Source of the DNA: an uncultured Akkermansia sp.
GTDB lineage: Bacteria > Verrucomicrobiota > Verrucomicrobiia > Verrucomicrobiales > Akkermansiaceae
DNA: 38,715 bases
Direction of reading: 5' to 3'
Assembly (NCBI GenBank): GCA_947624205.1
Contig: CANQJI010000016.1
Coordinates: 1 to 38,715, forward strand
The translations under genes and the position numbers were made by a program. Under the pieces are notes generated by a model that did no database searches, was not told the DNA's origin, and saw only the letters and a program-made list of their open reading frames with translations. This document shows, in pieces, positions 1 to 7,656 of this stretch. Within the stretch, counting starts at the first letter, position 1, and the number at the start of each line of letters is the position of its first letter.

Positions 1-20
1 CCCCCGCAGAGAGGAATCCA

Positions 21-47
21 AGGGAGAGAGCGAGAAGCTCTCTCCCT
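21..47. other. 11-bp perfect hairpin
   Basis: An 11-bp inverted repeat, AGGGAGAGAGC / GCTCTCTCCCT, encloses a 5-nt loop. No T-run follows on either strand, so it is not a convincing intrinsic terminator. The gene to its left lies outside the window. It could be a 3' end stabiliser or part of another intergenic module. Confidence 0.5.
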
Positions 48-155
48 GGTCAGAGGGGAATGGGGAGGCTGAAAGCCCCCCCATAAGCGGAGCCATGCTG
101 ACCTTCCTTAGTGTAAAATAAAAATTCGCCCACCTTAATTATTATAGTTGACTTA

Positions 156-183
156 GGCAAACGCATTTCCTAATGCGTTTGCC
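156..183. repeat. REP-like palindrome (module P)
   Basis: A 28-bp palindrome: GGCAAACGCATT, a 4-nt centre, AATGCGTTTGCC. The same palindrome recurs at about 4402, 4651, 19529, 27169, 29941 and 38600, always outside genes or at their very ends. This copy stands alone, without the TACGA block or long core found beside most others. Confidence 0.85.
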
Positions 184-204
184 CCGGCAGTGGGGGAATT
201 TTAC

Positions 205-234
205 TTGACACATGGGAGGAAGGGGGGGTAGAAG
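205..234 (+). promoter_or_regulatory. Promoter of the GH109 gene
   Basis: TTGACA at 205-210 and TAGAAG at 229-234 are separated by 18 bp. The predicted transcript would start near 241, leaving a leader of about 17 nt before the ATG at 258. Unlike most promoters in this window it is not leaderless. Confidence 0.5.
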
Positions 235-257
235 GAGGGGGTAAACATTTTAGAAAA

Positions 258-1676
258 ATGAAGGAGAACGAGGAACGAAAAGAGTGGGAGAAGATTCCGT
301 CGGGTGCACAACAAATCCACGAGAAGAACATAGCTCCGTTGGATACTGCATCTGCCCCGCCAAGACCCCATGGTTCGGCGTACATGGGCAATTATGCGGC
401 ACCTCCTTTGGAAAAAATTCGCGTGGCGATGATTGGACTTGGAGCGCGCGGAATGGCTCTGCTGCGTATTTTGTCCGAGTTAGAGGATTGCGAGGTGGTG
501 GCATTGTGCGACACTCGCGAAGAGGCCCGGCGGAGCGCTGCAGTGGAACTTCGGGACAGGGGAAAGGCGGAGGCTGCGTCTTATGGTGGAAGCGAGGATG
601 CTTACCTGTATATGTTGGAAAGGGAGCGCCCGGATGCCGTTTTTATCGATACACCATGGGAGTTGCATGCGCGCATGGCTGTCGAATGCATGGAGCGGGG
701 AGCCCATGTTTTTGTGGAAGTTCCGTTGGCAACAACGTTGGAAGAGTTGTGGACCGTTGTAGATGCTGTCGAGCGCACGCAAAAGCACTGTATGATGCTT
801 GAGGAAGTGATCTATGGCCGCCATGAGTTGATGTTTCTGAATATGGTGCGGCAGGGTCTTGTCGGCGACCTGTTGCATGGAGAAGCGGCGTACATTCATG
901 ACCTGCGGGATCGTACCATGAGTAGTGATGCCGGCGGTGTTGCATGGCGTGTACAGCATTATGCCGGGCGCAACGGCAACCTCTACCCGACGCATGGTCT
1001 TGCACCGGTGGCACAGTATATGAGCATCGCGCGTGGGGAGGATACCTTCGAGCGTATCGTTTCTCTGAGCAGTCCTTCCATTGGGTTTTCTACATTCGCC
1101 GGGCAAACATTCCCGTCTGCTCACCCATGGAACAATACGGATTTTCTCTGTGGTGATATGAATACCTCCATCATCCGTACTCGGCTTGGTCGTACCATTC
1201 TTGTGCAATGGGATGAAACTACGCCGCGTCCGTACGATCGCAAGAATCTCATCCAGGGAACTGCCGGTGTGTTGGCGGATTTTCCGCTACGTGTTATTGG
1301 TAGTTTTGTCCCGGATGAGAAGGATGCTGCGGACCACAGCTGGTATACCGGAAAGGAAGCATGGGATGACCTTTACGCGCGCTTTGACCACCCACTTTAC
1401 CGTCGCTTGGGGGATAAACTTGCACCCCTTTCCCCTCGCGTAGCGATGGATTATATCATGCTCTACAGAATCATGGAAAGTTTGAAGCACGGGACCGCGT
1501 TGGATCAGAATGTGTATGAAGCCGCCTTGTTGTCTGCTGTCGGCCCCCTCACCGAAAAATCAGTGCACGAAGGTGGAACCCCGCAGATTTTCCCGGACTT
1601 CACGCGCGGAGATTGGCAGCATACGAAACGTGCTTCGTACTTGTCAACCGGACGTACGCATTTGAGGAGAAGTTAA
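258..1676 (+). CDS. GH109 alpha-N-acetylgalactosaminidase (Gfo/Idh/MocA fold)
   Basis: The protein is a 472-residue NAD-dependent glycosidase of the GH109 type, related to Gfo/Idh/MocA dehydrogenases. The family removes terminal alpha-GalNAc from blood-group A or mucin-type glycans through an oxidation-elimination-hydration-reduction cycle with tightly bound NAD. A Rossmann motif GLGARG lies at residues 60-65. The family signature NLYPTHGLAP (about 241-250) carries Tyr243 and His246, matching the catalytic YxxH of characterised GH109 enzymes, and a further conserved Tyr lies near 187. About 54 residues precede the Rossmann fold; no Tat or Sec signal peptide is visible, which is unusual for the family. 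A later start (Met43, position 384) would leave only a short lead-in. The last codons and the TAA stop are formed by an inverted intergenic repeat. Family assignment is firm; exact substrate is inferred. Confidence 0.87.
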   Translation: MKENEERKEWEKIPSGAQQIHEKNIAPLDTASAPPRPHGSAYMGNYAAPPLEKIRVAMIGLGARGMALLRILSELEDCEVVALCDTREEARRSAAVELRDRGKAEAASYGGSEDAYLYMLERERPDAVFIDTPWELHARMAVECMERGAHVFVEVPLATTLEELWTVVDAVERTQKHCMMLEEVIYGRHELMFLNMVRQGLVGDLLHGEAAYIHDLRDRTMSSDAGGVAWRVQHYAGRNGNLYPTHGLAPVAQYMSIARGEDTFERIVSLSSPSIGFSTFAGQTFPSAHPWNNTDFLCGDMNTSIIRTRLGRTILVQWDETTPRPYDRKNLIQGTAGVLADFPLRVIGSFVPDEKDAADHSWYTGKEAWDDLYARFDHPLYRRLGDKLAPLSPRVAMDYIMLYRIMESLKHGTALDQNVYEAALLSAVGPLTEKSVHEGGTPQIFPDFTRGDWQHTKRASYLSTGRTHLRRS

Positions 1677-1740
1677 TCAACAGAGAAAATGCTCTTGTTG
1701 ACTAATATGATCGTTCATACGCATCATAATCATAACGTCA
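1656..1740 (-). repeat. Partial core repeat (module C, inverted), overlapping the GH109 stop
   Basis: Read on the minus strand, this matches the right end of the long element seen at 27290-27361: the CTCAAATGCG end, TTAACTTCTCC, and then a hairpin with arms TCAACAAGAG and CTCTGTTGA. That 9-bp stem with one bulged A is the best-formed copy of this hairpin in the window. The left part of the element is missing. The repeat begins inside the GH109 coding region and supplies its last residues and stop codon. Confidence 0.75.
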
Positions 1741-1754
1741 AGCGCTCTTCGTCA

Positions 1755-1912
1755 AACTCGCGCGCAAGTGCGGGGATTCTCCAAATTGACTCACCGGCAC
1801 CACCCTGCCGGTTCGCCCTGCGGGCAAAGGCCGCGCCTTTGTCCATCTGCACTTACCGCCCGCTGCGCGTGCGCCCCCAACGGGGTCGTCGTGCGTGTTG
1901 TACATCGTACCT
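1755..1912 (+). repeat. GC-rich mosaic module (N + M + short TACGA piece)
   Basis: From 1801 to 1900 there is a 100-bp GC-rich segment beginning CACCCTGCCGG and ending GTCGTGCGTGTTG. It matches 8336-8438 and, inverted, 38655-38715. It contains small self-complementary stretches such as GCAAAGGC/GCCTTTG. It is preceded by a short piece ending CCAAATTGACTCACC, also seen before the second copy, and followed by TACATCGTACC, a fragment of the TACGA block. It lies between the convergent GH109 and folP genes. No gene is supported here. Confidence 0.8.
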
Positions 1913-1923
1913 TCCCCTGCGCG

Positions 1924-2736
1924 TCAAATAGATTTGCGCAATGCGCGCGCATTCAATGCAGCACGGAGAGGAGCAACTTCGTGCACACGGTGAAGATCGG
2001 CTCCGTGCTGAGCAGCAATAAGGCTCATCTCGACGGTATCAGTCTGCAAGCAGCCCAGGAAACGCTTGCGGGAGAGAGCCATGAGCAGAGGAAGATTCTC
2101 ACAACGCAACTCTTCCAAATGCTCAATGAGTCGAACATTATGCTCGGTCGTTTTGCCGAAGCCAATGCCGGGATCCAGGCAGATGCGTTCGGTGGCAATG
2201 CCTGCCTGCCGTGCGAGAGAAATCCGTCGTTCAAAAAAAACGCGTACCTCTGCCACAACGTCGTCGTAGTGTGGAGCAAGCTGCATGGTGTGCGGCGTTC
2301 CCTGCATGTGCATGATGACGACGCCGCAGCCGTATTCGGCACAGACCTCTCTCATGGCGGGGTCGCTGAGTCCGCTGATGTCGTTCACGATATCTGCTCC
2401 CGCCTCCAATGCCGCCCGCGCCACCTGCGCATGGCGTGTGTCGATGGAGAGAAGGGCACCCGGATGCTCCTTATGTAGCCTTCGGGTCACAGGGAGCACG
2501 CGGCGCAGTTCCTCCTGCGGGGATACCTCCTGCGCTCCCGGACGCGTGGATTCGCCGCCGATATCGATGATGTCCGCCCCTTCTTCCAGCATTTGTTTCG
2601 CGTGTTGGTCAGCAGCGTCGACATCGGCATAACGCCCTCCGTCGGAGAAGGAATCCGGCGTGACGTTAAGGATGCCGAGGATACGACCGGAGGACGGCAA
2701 AGACAAAGTGCTGTGGCGAAGGCTCCATGAGCGCAT
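1924..2736 (-). CDS. folP: Dihydropteroate synthase
   Basis: A 270-residue TIM-barrel enzyme that condenses p-aminobenzoate with 6-hydroxymethyl-dihydropterin pyrophosphate in folate synthesis; target of sulfonamides in the family. Visible signatures are ILNVTPDSFSDGG (about 22-34), DIIDIGGESTRPGA (about 55-68), DIVNDISG, VIMHMQGTP, LDPGIGFGKT and SRKRFLG. These are the pterin, phosphate-loop and pABA-site motifs in the expected order, and the length is normal. It is last in a minus-strand run cdaA - mini-CdaR - bioD - folP, 26 bp after bioD, with no separate promoter seen. No Shine-Dalgarno sequence precedes the ATG. Confidence 0.95.
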   Translation of the reverse strand: MRSWSLRHSTLSLPSSGRILGILNVTPDSFSDGGRYADVDAADQHAKQMLEEGADIIDIGGESTRPGAQEVSPQEELRRVLPVTRRLHKEHPGALLSIDTRHAQVARAALEAGADIVNDISGLSDPAMREVCAEYGCGVVIMHMQGTPHTMQLAPHYDDVVAEVRVFFERRISLARQAGIATERICLDPGIGFGKTTEHNVRLIEHLEELRCENLPLLMALSRKRFLGCLQTDTVEMSLIAAQHGADLHRVHEVAPLRAALNARALRKSI

Positions 2737-2762
2737 GATGGGGATGTTTCTGGGAATAGTTT

Positions 2763-3401
2763 CTAGATACCGAGAACGGCTTGAGAGTCTATATCTCCTT
2801 GGTTGTGGACAAGTTCGGCAGAGACCGGAATGCCGGTCATTTCTTCAATGAGTCGTCGATTGGTCAGTTCTGCAGCCTCCCATTCTTCTCCGGCGTGATT
2901 CAGCACAATGGAGCGACAGGTGAGTCCCCGGGAGCGAATGCTCTGCACAGTGAGTACAGCGTGGTTGACAGCTCCCAGCTTGTTGCCCACCACGAGAATG
3001 ATCGGCAGGTTTAATTCTTGCGCCAGATCCGCCATGCTTTCTCCCGGCGCAAGTGGAGCTTCCCATCCGCCGGCTCCCTCCACCAGGATAGGGCTGTATT
3101 GCTTTCGTAAAACCCGGTACCCTTCCGCCAGTTTTTTGGCGCTTAGTTCTGTTCCCTCAAGCTCTGCGGCAATCAATGGAGCCGTGGCAGCGCGGAGAAA
3201 GACGGGGTTGATCAACTCCAGACTCAACGAGGGCTCATCCGACGCTTCGCGCATTGCCCGCGGGTCGTTTCTGTCGCCACAGGCCACGGGCTTATAGCCC
3301 ATCGCGCGTATGCCGCGCCGCCGCATATCCCGCAGCAGTGCACACGTGACGTATGTCTTGCCTATTTCGGTGTCCGTCCCGGTAATGAAGAAGTCAGTCA
3401 T
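2763..3401 (-). CDS. bioD: Dethiobiotin synthetase
   Basis: A 212-residue ATP-dependent enzyme that closes the ureido ring of dethiobiotin from 7,8-diaminopelargonate and CO2, the penultimate biotin step. The P-loop GTDTEIGKT (about 8-16), the catalytic lysine in GYKPVACGD (Lys37) and the VEGAGG motif are present. The start at 3401 puts the P-loop at the normal distance from the N-terminus; a longer reading frame to 3461 would add 20 residues overlapping the upstream small gene. It follows the mini-CdaR stop by 20 bp. The biotin protein ligase birA is elsewhere in the window (11503-12222); bioA, bioB and bioF are not. Confidence 0.93.
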   Translation of the reverse strand: MTDFFITGTDTEIGKTYVTCALLRDMRRRGIRAMGYKPVACGDRNDPRAMREASDEPSLSLELINPVFLRAATAPLIAAELEGTELSAKKLAEGYRVLRKQYSPILVEGAGGWEAPLAPGESMADLAQELNLPIILVVGNKLGAVNHAVLTVQSIRSRGLTCRSIVLNHAGEEWEAAELTNRRLIEEMTGIPVSAELVHNQGDIDSQAVLGI

Positions 3402-3421
3402 CAGTGAGAAATTTCGGCATG

Positions 3422-3601
3422 TCACTCCGGAGTGGATAGACGGATGTTGTCCAGCTCCCACTCTTCATCCTTTGCCTCGTGTCGCTGAGCGTAGGCCACG
3501 GCAACCCAGAGTACAACGGCCAGGAGCAGGCACACAAGCTTGGCCCGCCGATTTGTTGTAACGACCTTTTTTAGGTAAGCTTTAATTTGCAGATTCTTCA
3601 T
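3422..3601 (-). CDS. 59-residue single-pass membrane protein resembling the CdaR/YbbR N-terminus
   Basis: A short reading frame of 59 codons starting with ATG at 3601, inside the last 20 bp of cdaA, and ending TGA at 3422-3424, 20 bp before bioD. It starts MKNLQIKAYLKKVVTT. A basic stretch NRRAK is followed by one hydrophobic segment LVCLLLAVVLWVAVAY (about residues 22-37) and a charged tail HEAKDEEWEL. In Firmicutes, cdaA is followed by cdaR (ybbR), whose N-terminal segment has the same form: an N-W/R-K start, then an LLLALLLWVAV-like helix, then several extracytoplasmic YbbR domains. This gene keeps only the anchor and no YbbR domain. Translational coupling to cdaA suggests a CdaA partner; function is inferred. 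No frameshift remnants of YbbR domains are seen downstream, where bioD begins. Confidence 0.7.
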   Translation of the reverse strand: MKNLQIKAYLKKVVTTNRRAKLVCLLLAVVLWVAVAYAQRHEAKDEEWELDNIRLSTPE

Positions 3602-4352
3602 GGTTGGCGTAGAGCAGTTCTTCCAGTCGCTCTTGCAGGGTGTTCAGGCTGATGTTGCGCTGCAGCATGTTCCCGACTGCGAGTGATATCGTTCCAGTTT
3701 CTTCCGACACAATGATCACGATGGCGTCAGACTTTTCCGCCAGCCCGATGCCCGCGCGGTGCCGCAGTCCCATGGAAGCATCCTTGAGCTCTTTGTCGGA
3801 TACCGGTAGGATGGCGCTGGCTGCCACCACTCGCTCGTGATCGATAATGACGGCTCCGTCGTGTAGTAGAGTCTTGGGCATGAAGATCGTGCCGATGAGT
3901 TCGCGCGAGTAGAGAGCGTCCAGCCGTGGGGCGTTGTTGACAATGTCCGGCAATTTATCCCGGCGGCAAATGGCAATGAGAGCGCCGAATCGTTTGCTCG
4001 TGAGGTAGGCTATGGAATCGCAGACATGCGAGATAAAACTTTCGCTCCCCCGTTGCTGTCTCATGAGGGTGCGCAGAAAAGGGGAGCTGCCCAAACGAGC
4101 AAGAGTGGTGCGAATCTCCGTTTGAAAGAGGATGGCAAGGATCGTCCCGATGGGGATGATCGCTTTCCCGATGCTCTGCAAGACAGAGGCGTGGATGATG
4201 ACGACAAGAAAGGAGCCGAAAAGCAGGATGATGATCAGTCCGCCCAAAATCGCTGCCGCCCGCGAATCCTTGAATACGCGGTACAATTGGTAAAATATGA
4301 CCCACAGTACGGCGATCTCAAAGAGAGCTCTCAGTATATTGAGCACATCCAT
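3582..4352 (-). CDS. cdaA: Diadenylate cyclase CdaA (c-di-AMP synthase)
   Basis: A 256-residue membrane-bound DAC enzyme that makes cyclic di-AMP from two ATP. Three hydrophobic helices occupy about residues 5-25, 34-53 and 58-78, followed by the DAC (DisA_N) domain. Diagnostic motifs are LLHDGAVII (DGA at 165-167) and MGLRHRAGIG (RHR at 197-199), then SEETG (216-220). All catalytic residues expected for an active enzyme are present. It is first in a four-gene unit with the mini-CdaR gene, bioD and folP. A promoter at 4361-4388 leaves only 8 bp between the -10 box and the ATG. The protein probably controls osmotic and cell-wall homeostasis, as in other bacteria. Confidence 0.95.
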   Translation of the reverse strand: MDVLNILRALFEIAVLWVIFYQLYRVFKDSRAAAILGGLIIILLFGSFLVVIIHASVLQSIGKAIIPIGTILAILFQTEIRTTLARLGSSPFLRTLMRQQRGSESFISHVCDSIAYLTSKRFGALIAICRRDKLPDIVNNAPRLDALYSRELIGTIFMPKTLLHDGAVIIDHERVVAASAILPVSDKELKDASMGLRHRAGIGLAEKSDAIVIIVSEETGTISLAVGNMLQRNISLNTLQERLEELLYANHEESAN

Positions 4353-4360
4353 ACGGACCT

Positions 4361-4388
4361 ATCATACCATGTTTTCCCGGAGTGACAA
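4361..4388 (-). promoter_or_regulatory. Promoter of cdaA (near-leaderless)
   Basis: On the minus strand, TTGTCA (4383-4388), a 16-bp spacer and TATGAT (4361-4366). Only 8 bp separate the -10 box from the cdaA ATG, so transcription should begin within a few nucleotides of the start codon. Confidence 0.6.
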
Positions 4389-4401
4389 GCATAAGAACCA
4401 G

Positions 4402-4677
4402 GGCAAACGCATTAGGAAATGCGTTTGCCGTGGCATAAGAACTGAGTCCCACAGCAAACGCATTCTCCAATGCGCGGCGCCCCCCGGAACTCCCCACATC
4501 GTACGTCGTACATAGGCGCCTTCAGACGCCACCGCCTCCGACGCTTTCCCACTACGTCCGCGCGTTGCTCCACAATTCCGCTTCGCATCTCCGCGCCGCA
4601 CGGCGCGCGAACTTCCCAAATCGTACATCGTCCATCGTAAATCGTACATAAGCAAACGCATTCCCAATGCGTTTGCT
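4402..4677. repeat. Mosaic repeat cluster between cdaA and pheA
   Basis: The 370-bp gap between two divergent operons holds no gene. It contains a full palindrome P at 4402-4429, a decayed one at about 4453-4475, a TACGA piece at 4496-4516, a GC-rich stretch ending GCGCGAACTTCCCAAAT near 4618, a longer TACGA block at 4620-4650 and another full palindrome P at 4651-4677. The last palindrome abuts the pheA promoter by 6 bp. Confidence 0.8.
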
Positions 4678-4683
4678 CAGGGC

Positions 4684-4713
4684 TTGCCAAAAAGGATAGG
4701 GGTGTGGTAGAAT
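4684..4713 (+). promoter_or_regulatory. Promoter of the pheA operon (near-leaderless)
   Basis: TTGCCA (4684-4689), an 18-bp spacer and TAGAAT (4708-4713); 9 bp then lead to the pheA ATG at 4723. The same -10 hexamer and similar spacing occur before alr and the Nudix gene. Confidence 0.65.
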
Positions 4714-4722
4714 GCCCGCGGC

Positions 4723-5793
4723 ATGAAGGAAATCGAGAACTTACGGGCAGAGATCGATCGCATCGACGCTTCCATCGTGGGACTCCTCAAGGAGCGTATG
4801 GAGTGCGTGCACCGCGTGGGAGAGATCAAGCAGGAGGAAGGTTCTCCCCTCTTCGTGCCAGAACGTGAGAGCGCCCAACGCGAAAAGCTTGCAGCGCTCA
4901 ATAACGGGGTTTTGCCGGAGGCGGCGCTTCTCAGCATCTACCGACAGATTATCAGTTGCGGCTACCTGCTGGAGGGGGGACTGCGGGTGGGGTACCTGGG
5001 ACCGGAAGGAACGTGGAGTCATCAAGCCGCGTTGGCTCGTTTTGGCGAGAGCGTGCAGCTCCGATCTTACCCATCCTTCGACCATGTTTTTGCCGCGGCG
5101 GAAAGGGAGGAAATTGACTACGCCGTCGTTCCCATTGAGAACAGCACGGCCGGCTTTGTGACGCAGGCGATGGATTTGTTGATGGGTAGCAGTTGCCTGC
5201 GCATTTGTGCGCAGTGTATGCAGAGTATTCGAAATTGTCTGCTCGGCAAAATTGAGCCGGGTAAGATCAGGGTGATATACTCGCATCCGCAGGTGTTGGG
5301 GCAGTGCCGCCAATGGTTGCAGCAGAATTACCCGAACGCTGAACAGATATCAACCTCTTCCACTGCTGCGGCTGCGAGAATTGCCCGCAGTGATGCCGAA
5401 CGCGGCGCCGCCGCCCTGGGTAGTCAGTTAGTCGCTGAGTTGTACGACCTCGATGTCCTGCAGGCAAATGTGCAGGATATCGCTACAAACACCACGCGTT
5501 TCGCCGTCATCGGCAAACAGAGCTCCCATCCAACCGGGAAAGATCGCACGACGATCTGCTTCGGCGTGCCGCACACCGCCGGTACATTAGCAGATGCTCT
5601 CATGCTCTTCAAAGAACACGACATCAATATCTACTGCATCGATTCGCGCCCCTCGCGCCATTCTTCGTGGGAGTACCTCTTTTCCATCGATGTGGATGGT
5701 CATGAGGAGGCGGAGCCGCTGCAAAGTTGCCTGAAAGACCTGCGGCAGCGCTGCCCTATGGTGAAGGTGCTAGGTTCTTACCCTGAGTTATAA
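4723..5793 (+). CDS. pheA: Bifunctional chorismate mutase / prephenate dehydratase (P-protein)
   Basis: A 356-residue enzyme carrying two consecutive steps of phenylalanine synthesis, chorismate to prephenate to phenylpyruvate. An AroQ-type chorismate mutase spans about 1-85 (LRAEIDRID, ...ERESAQRE). The prephenate dehydratase domain spans about 88-265, with VGYLGPEGTWSHQAA, PIENSTAG and the catalytic TTRF motif at 257-260. A C-terminal ACT domain (about 276-352) contains DSRPSRHSSWEYLF, equivalent to the ESRP phenylalanine-binding motif, so feedback inhibition by Phe is likely. It leads a tight operon with holB, yicC and gmk (4-bp gap to holB). Confidence 0.95.
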   Translation: MKEIENLRAEIDRIDASIVGLLKERMECVHRVGEIKQEEGSPLFVPERESAQREKLAALNNGVLPEAALLSIYRQIISCGYLLEGGLRVGYLGPEGTWSHQAALARFGESVQLRSYPSFDHVFAAAEREEIDYAVVPIENSTAGFVTQAMDLLMGSSCLRICAQCMQSIRNCLLGKIEPGKIRVIYSHPQVLGQCRQWLQQNYPNAEQISTSSTAAAARIARSDAERGAAALGSQLVAELYDLDVLQANVQDIATNTTRFAVIGKQSSHPTGKDRTTICFGVPHTAGTLADALMLFKEHDINIYCIDSRPSRHSSWEYLFSIDVDGHEEAEPLQSCLKDLRQRCPMVKVLGSYPEL

Positions 5794-5797
5794 AGTT

Positions 5798-6781
5798 ATG
5801 GCATTCACTTCGGAGCAGGCTGAGAGATTAATCCTGAGCGCAGCGCGGCGCGGTCGCCTGCCGCACGCCTTGCTCGTCACCGGTTCGCAGGAGTCCGGTA
5901 CCTACACGCTGGCGCTTCGTTTGGCGAAGGCCCTTACCGGCGCAAATGCTGAGAGTGTCGACAAATTGCTGCACCCCATGTGCCGCGTGGTTAAACCGGG
6001 TTCCAAATTGCGTACGATCACTATCCAGTCCGTGCGCGAGGTCGAGCCATTTCTGGCGACCCGTGCCGAGGAGGGAGCCACTAAATTGGTTTTGATCTGC
6101 GAGGCGGATCGTCTCTCTGATGATTCGGCTAACGCTTTCCTCAAAACCCTTGAGGAGCCTCCGCCGCAGACCCTCATCATCCTCGTTACTCGCATGGCGG
6201 AGCGTTTGTTGCCCACTATTCGCTCCCGTTGTATCCGTTTGGATCTCATGGAGCCCACGTCGGGCGGCGTCCATCTCACAACGGCACAGCAGAGGTTTCT
6301 TCCGGCTGTGCAGTCTGCCCTGGCGTGTCTGGGGTCGGATGTCGCGGCCATTGCATTGCGCGCCGATTTCCAGGCGATTTTGGCGCAGGAAAGAGAGGAG
6401 ATAACCGGCCGCATCACATCGGCTCTCAAGGAGGAAGCAAAGGTTTATTCCGAAGGGACGGATGTGCGGGATTGGGAAGCTCGACAGAAGGATGTTGCCA
6501 CGGCGCTTATCGAAACGGAATACCTCGGCGCACGTGCCCAGATGCTCGAATTGCTCCAGCTGTGCTTCGGGCAGGCGGCGCTTCTTGCCAGCCATGCGGT
6601 GGACGTCGTCCCGCTGGCGCCGGAGCTTGAGCAAGTGGCGCAGCAGCGCAGCGTTCCTGATCTTCTCGCACGCATCAAAGCTGTAGAAGCCCTGAGTCGC
6701 GACCTAAGTTTCAACGTGCAGGAAGCTCTTGTGCTCGATGCGCGTTTTACTCAAATCATCGGATCAGATCCCTATGAATAG
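5798..6781 (+). CDS. holB: DNA polymerase III delta-prime-like clamp-loader subunit
   Basis: A 327-residue AAA+ protein of the HolB type. RLPHALLVTGSQESGTYTLA (about 19-38) sits where the Walker A loop would be but lacks the GKT, as expected for the non-ATPase delta-prime subunit. LVLICEADRLSDDSANAFLKTLEEPP and TIRSRCIRLDL are the classic Walker B-region and SRC arginine-finger segments. The four zinc-ribbon cysteines found in E. coli HolB are absent. It would stabilise and activate the clamp loader that places the beta clamp on DNA. It is placed between pheA and yicC; its stop overlaps the yicC start, implying coupled translation. Confidence 0.85.
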   Translation: MAFTSEQAERLILSAARRGRLPHALLVTGSQESGTYTLALRLAKALTGANAESVDKLLHPMCRVVKPGSKLRTITIQSVREVEPFLATRAEEGATKLVLICEADRLSDDSANAFLKTLEEPPPQTLIILVTRMAERLLPTIRSRCIRLDLMEPTSGGVHLTTAQQRFLPAVQSALACLGSDVAAIALRADFQAILAQEREEITGRITSALKEEAKVYSEGTDVRDWEARQKDVATALIETEYLGARAQMLELLQLCFGQAALLASHAVDVVPLAPELEQVAQQRSVPDLLARIKAVEALSRDLSFNVQEALVLDARFTQIIGSDPYE

Positions 6782-7655
6782 CATGACAGGATTTGGAGCC
6801 GCCACAGGCTCATTCGGCCCCACAGGTTTGCGCATCGAAATCAGCGGCGTAAACCGCAAACAGACGGAAATTGTGGTTTCTCTCTCCCAACACCAGGGTG
6901 AGCTGGAGCAGTGCATTCGTGGGGAGGTAGCTTCTGCCGTTTCCCGGGGACGCGTGAATGTGAATATAACTTTCCGCCCCAAAGCCGGCGAAGAAGGCGC
7001 TCTGTTGTCCTTGCAGGAAAAGAAGCTTGCTGCTCTGAAAACTTTGCTTGAGAAAGTGGGCTGTGTTAATGGCGCTCCCGTGCAGATTACCACGGACAGT
7101 CTGATTCGCCTTGGTATCATTGATGATCGCGCAGAATTGGATGCCACGGCGGAAGAAATCTGGGAGGGGGGCCTTCGTGATCTCCTGCAAGAAGCGCTGC
7201 GGCAGTTTTTAGCAATGCGCGCGACTGAGGGAGCGCATTTGAGGGAAGATCTTCTGGCGCGTCTCAGTACCTTGCGTACGATGCGTGAGGAGATGAAGCG
7301 GTTGGCGGCTGATGTGCCTCAGCGTTATAAGGAAACCCTGCTGCTTCGATTCAAAGAGCATGGTTTGATGCTCGGGGATGATGATGAGTGTCTCATCAAG
7401 GAGTTGGCTCTCTTTGCGGATAAGTGCGATGTGAGTGAGGAAATGGCGCGTTTGGAATCGCATTTTGCCCAATTTGAAAAGCTTTGTGACAGTGCTCAGC
7501 CCGTGGGACGTACTCTCGATTTCCTCTGTCAGGAGATCTTCCGCGAGTTGAATACAACAGGCTCCAAAGCCAATTCCGCGCAACTTGCGCAGGCGGTTGT
7601 GGGAGCCAAAACGGAGCTGGAAAAAATCCGTGAACAAGTCCAAAATATCGAATAA
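6774..7655 (+). CDS. yicC: YicC family protein (endoribonuclease-like)
   Basis: A 293-residue protein beginning MNSMTGFGAATG, the near-invariant N-terminus of YicC proteins (MTGF[AG]), which decides the start at 6774 overlapping the holB stop by 8 bp. The C-terminal DUF1732 signature is present as GRTLDFLCQEIFRELNTTGSKANS and the closing KTELEKIREQVQNIE. E. coli YicC acts as an endoribonuclease that affects small-RNA stability. In many bacteria yicC sits directly upstream of gmk, as here, with only 1 bp between stop and start. The role in this organism is not visible from the sequence. Confidence 0.9.
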   Translation: MNSMTGFGAATGSFGPTGLRIEISGVNRKQTEIVVSLSQHQGELEQCIRGEVASAVSRGRVNVNITFRPKAGEEGALLSLQEKKLAALKTLLEKVGCVNGAPVQITTDSLIRLGIIDDRAELDATAEEIWEGGLRDLLQEALRQFLAMRATEGAHLREDLLARLSTLRTMREEMKRLAADVPQRYKETLLLRFKEHGLMLGDDDECLIKELALFADKCDVSEEMARLESHFAQFEKLCDSAQPVGRTLDFLCQEIFRELNTTGSKANSAQLAQAVVGAKTELEKIREQVQNIE

Positions 7656-7656
7656 T

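Noticed and set aside
156..183. Palindrome P as a simple transcription terminator
   Set aside because: It is a strong hairpin but no T-run follows on either strand in any copy, and it occurs upstream of genes as well as downstream. It may still affect transcripts, but calling it an intrinsic terminator is not supported.
1768..2478. 236-residue plus-strand reading frame
   Set aside because: It lies antisense to folP and starts in a repeat; its composition is that of a shadow frame and folP motifs on the other strand are clear.
4496..4650. TACGA-rich blocks as a CRISPR-like direct repeat array
   Set aside because: The units are only 6-10 bp, lack unique spacers of constant length, recur across many gaps in the same form, and no cas genes are present.
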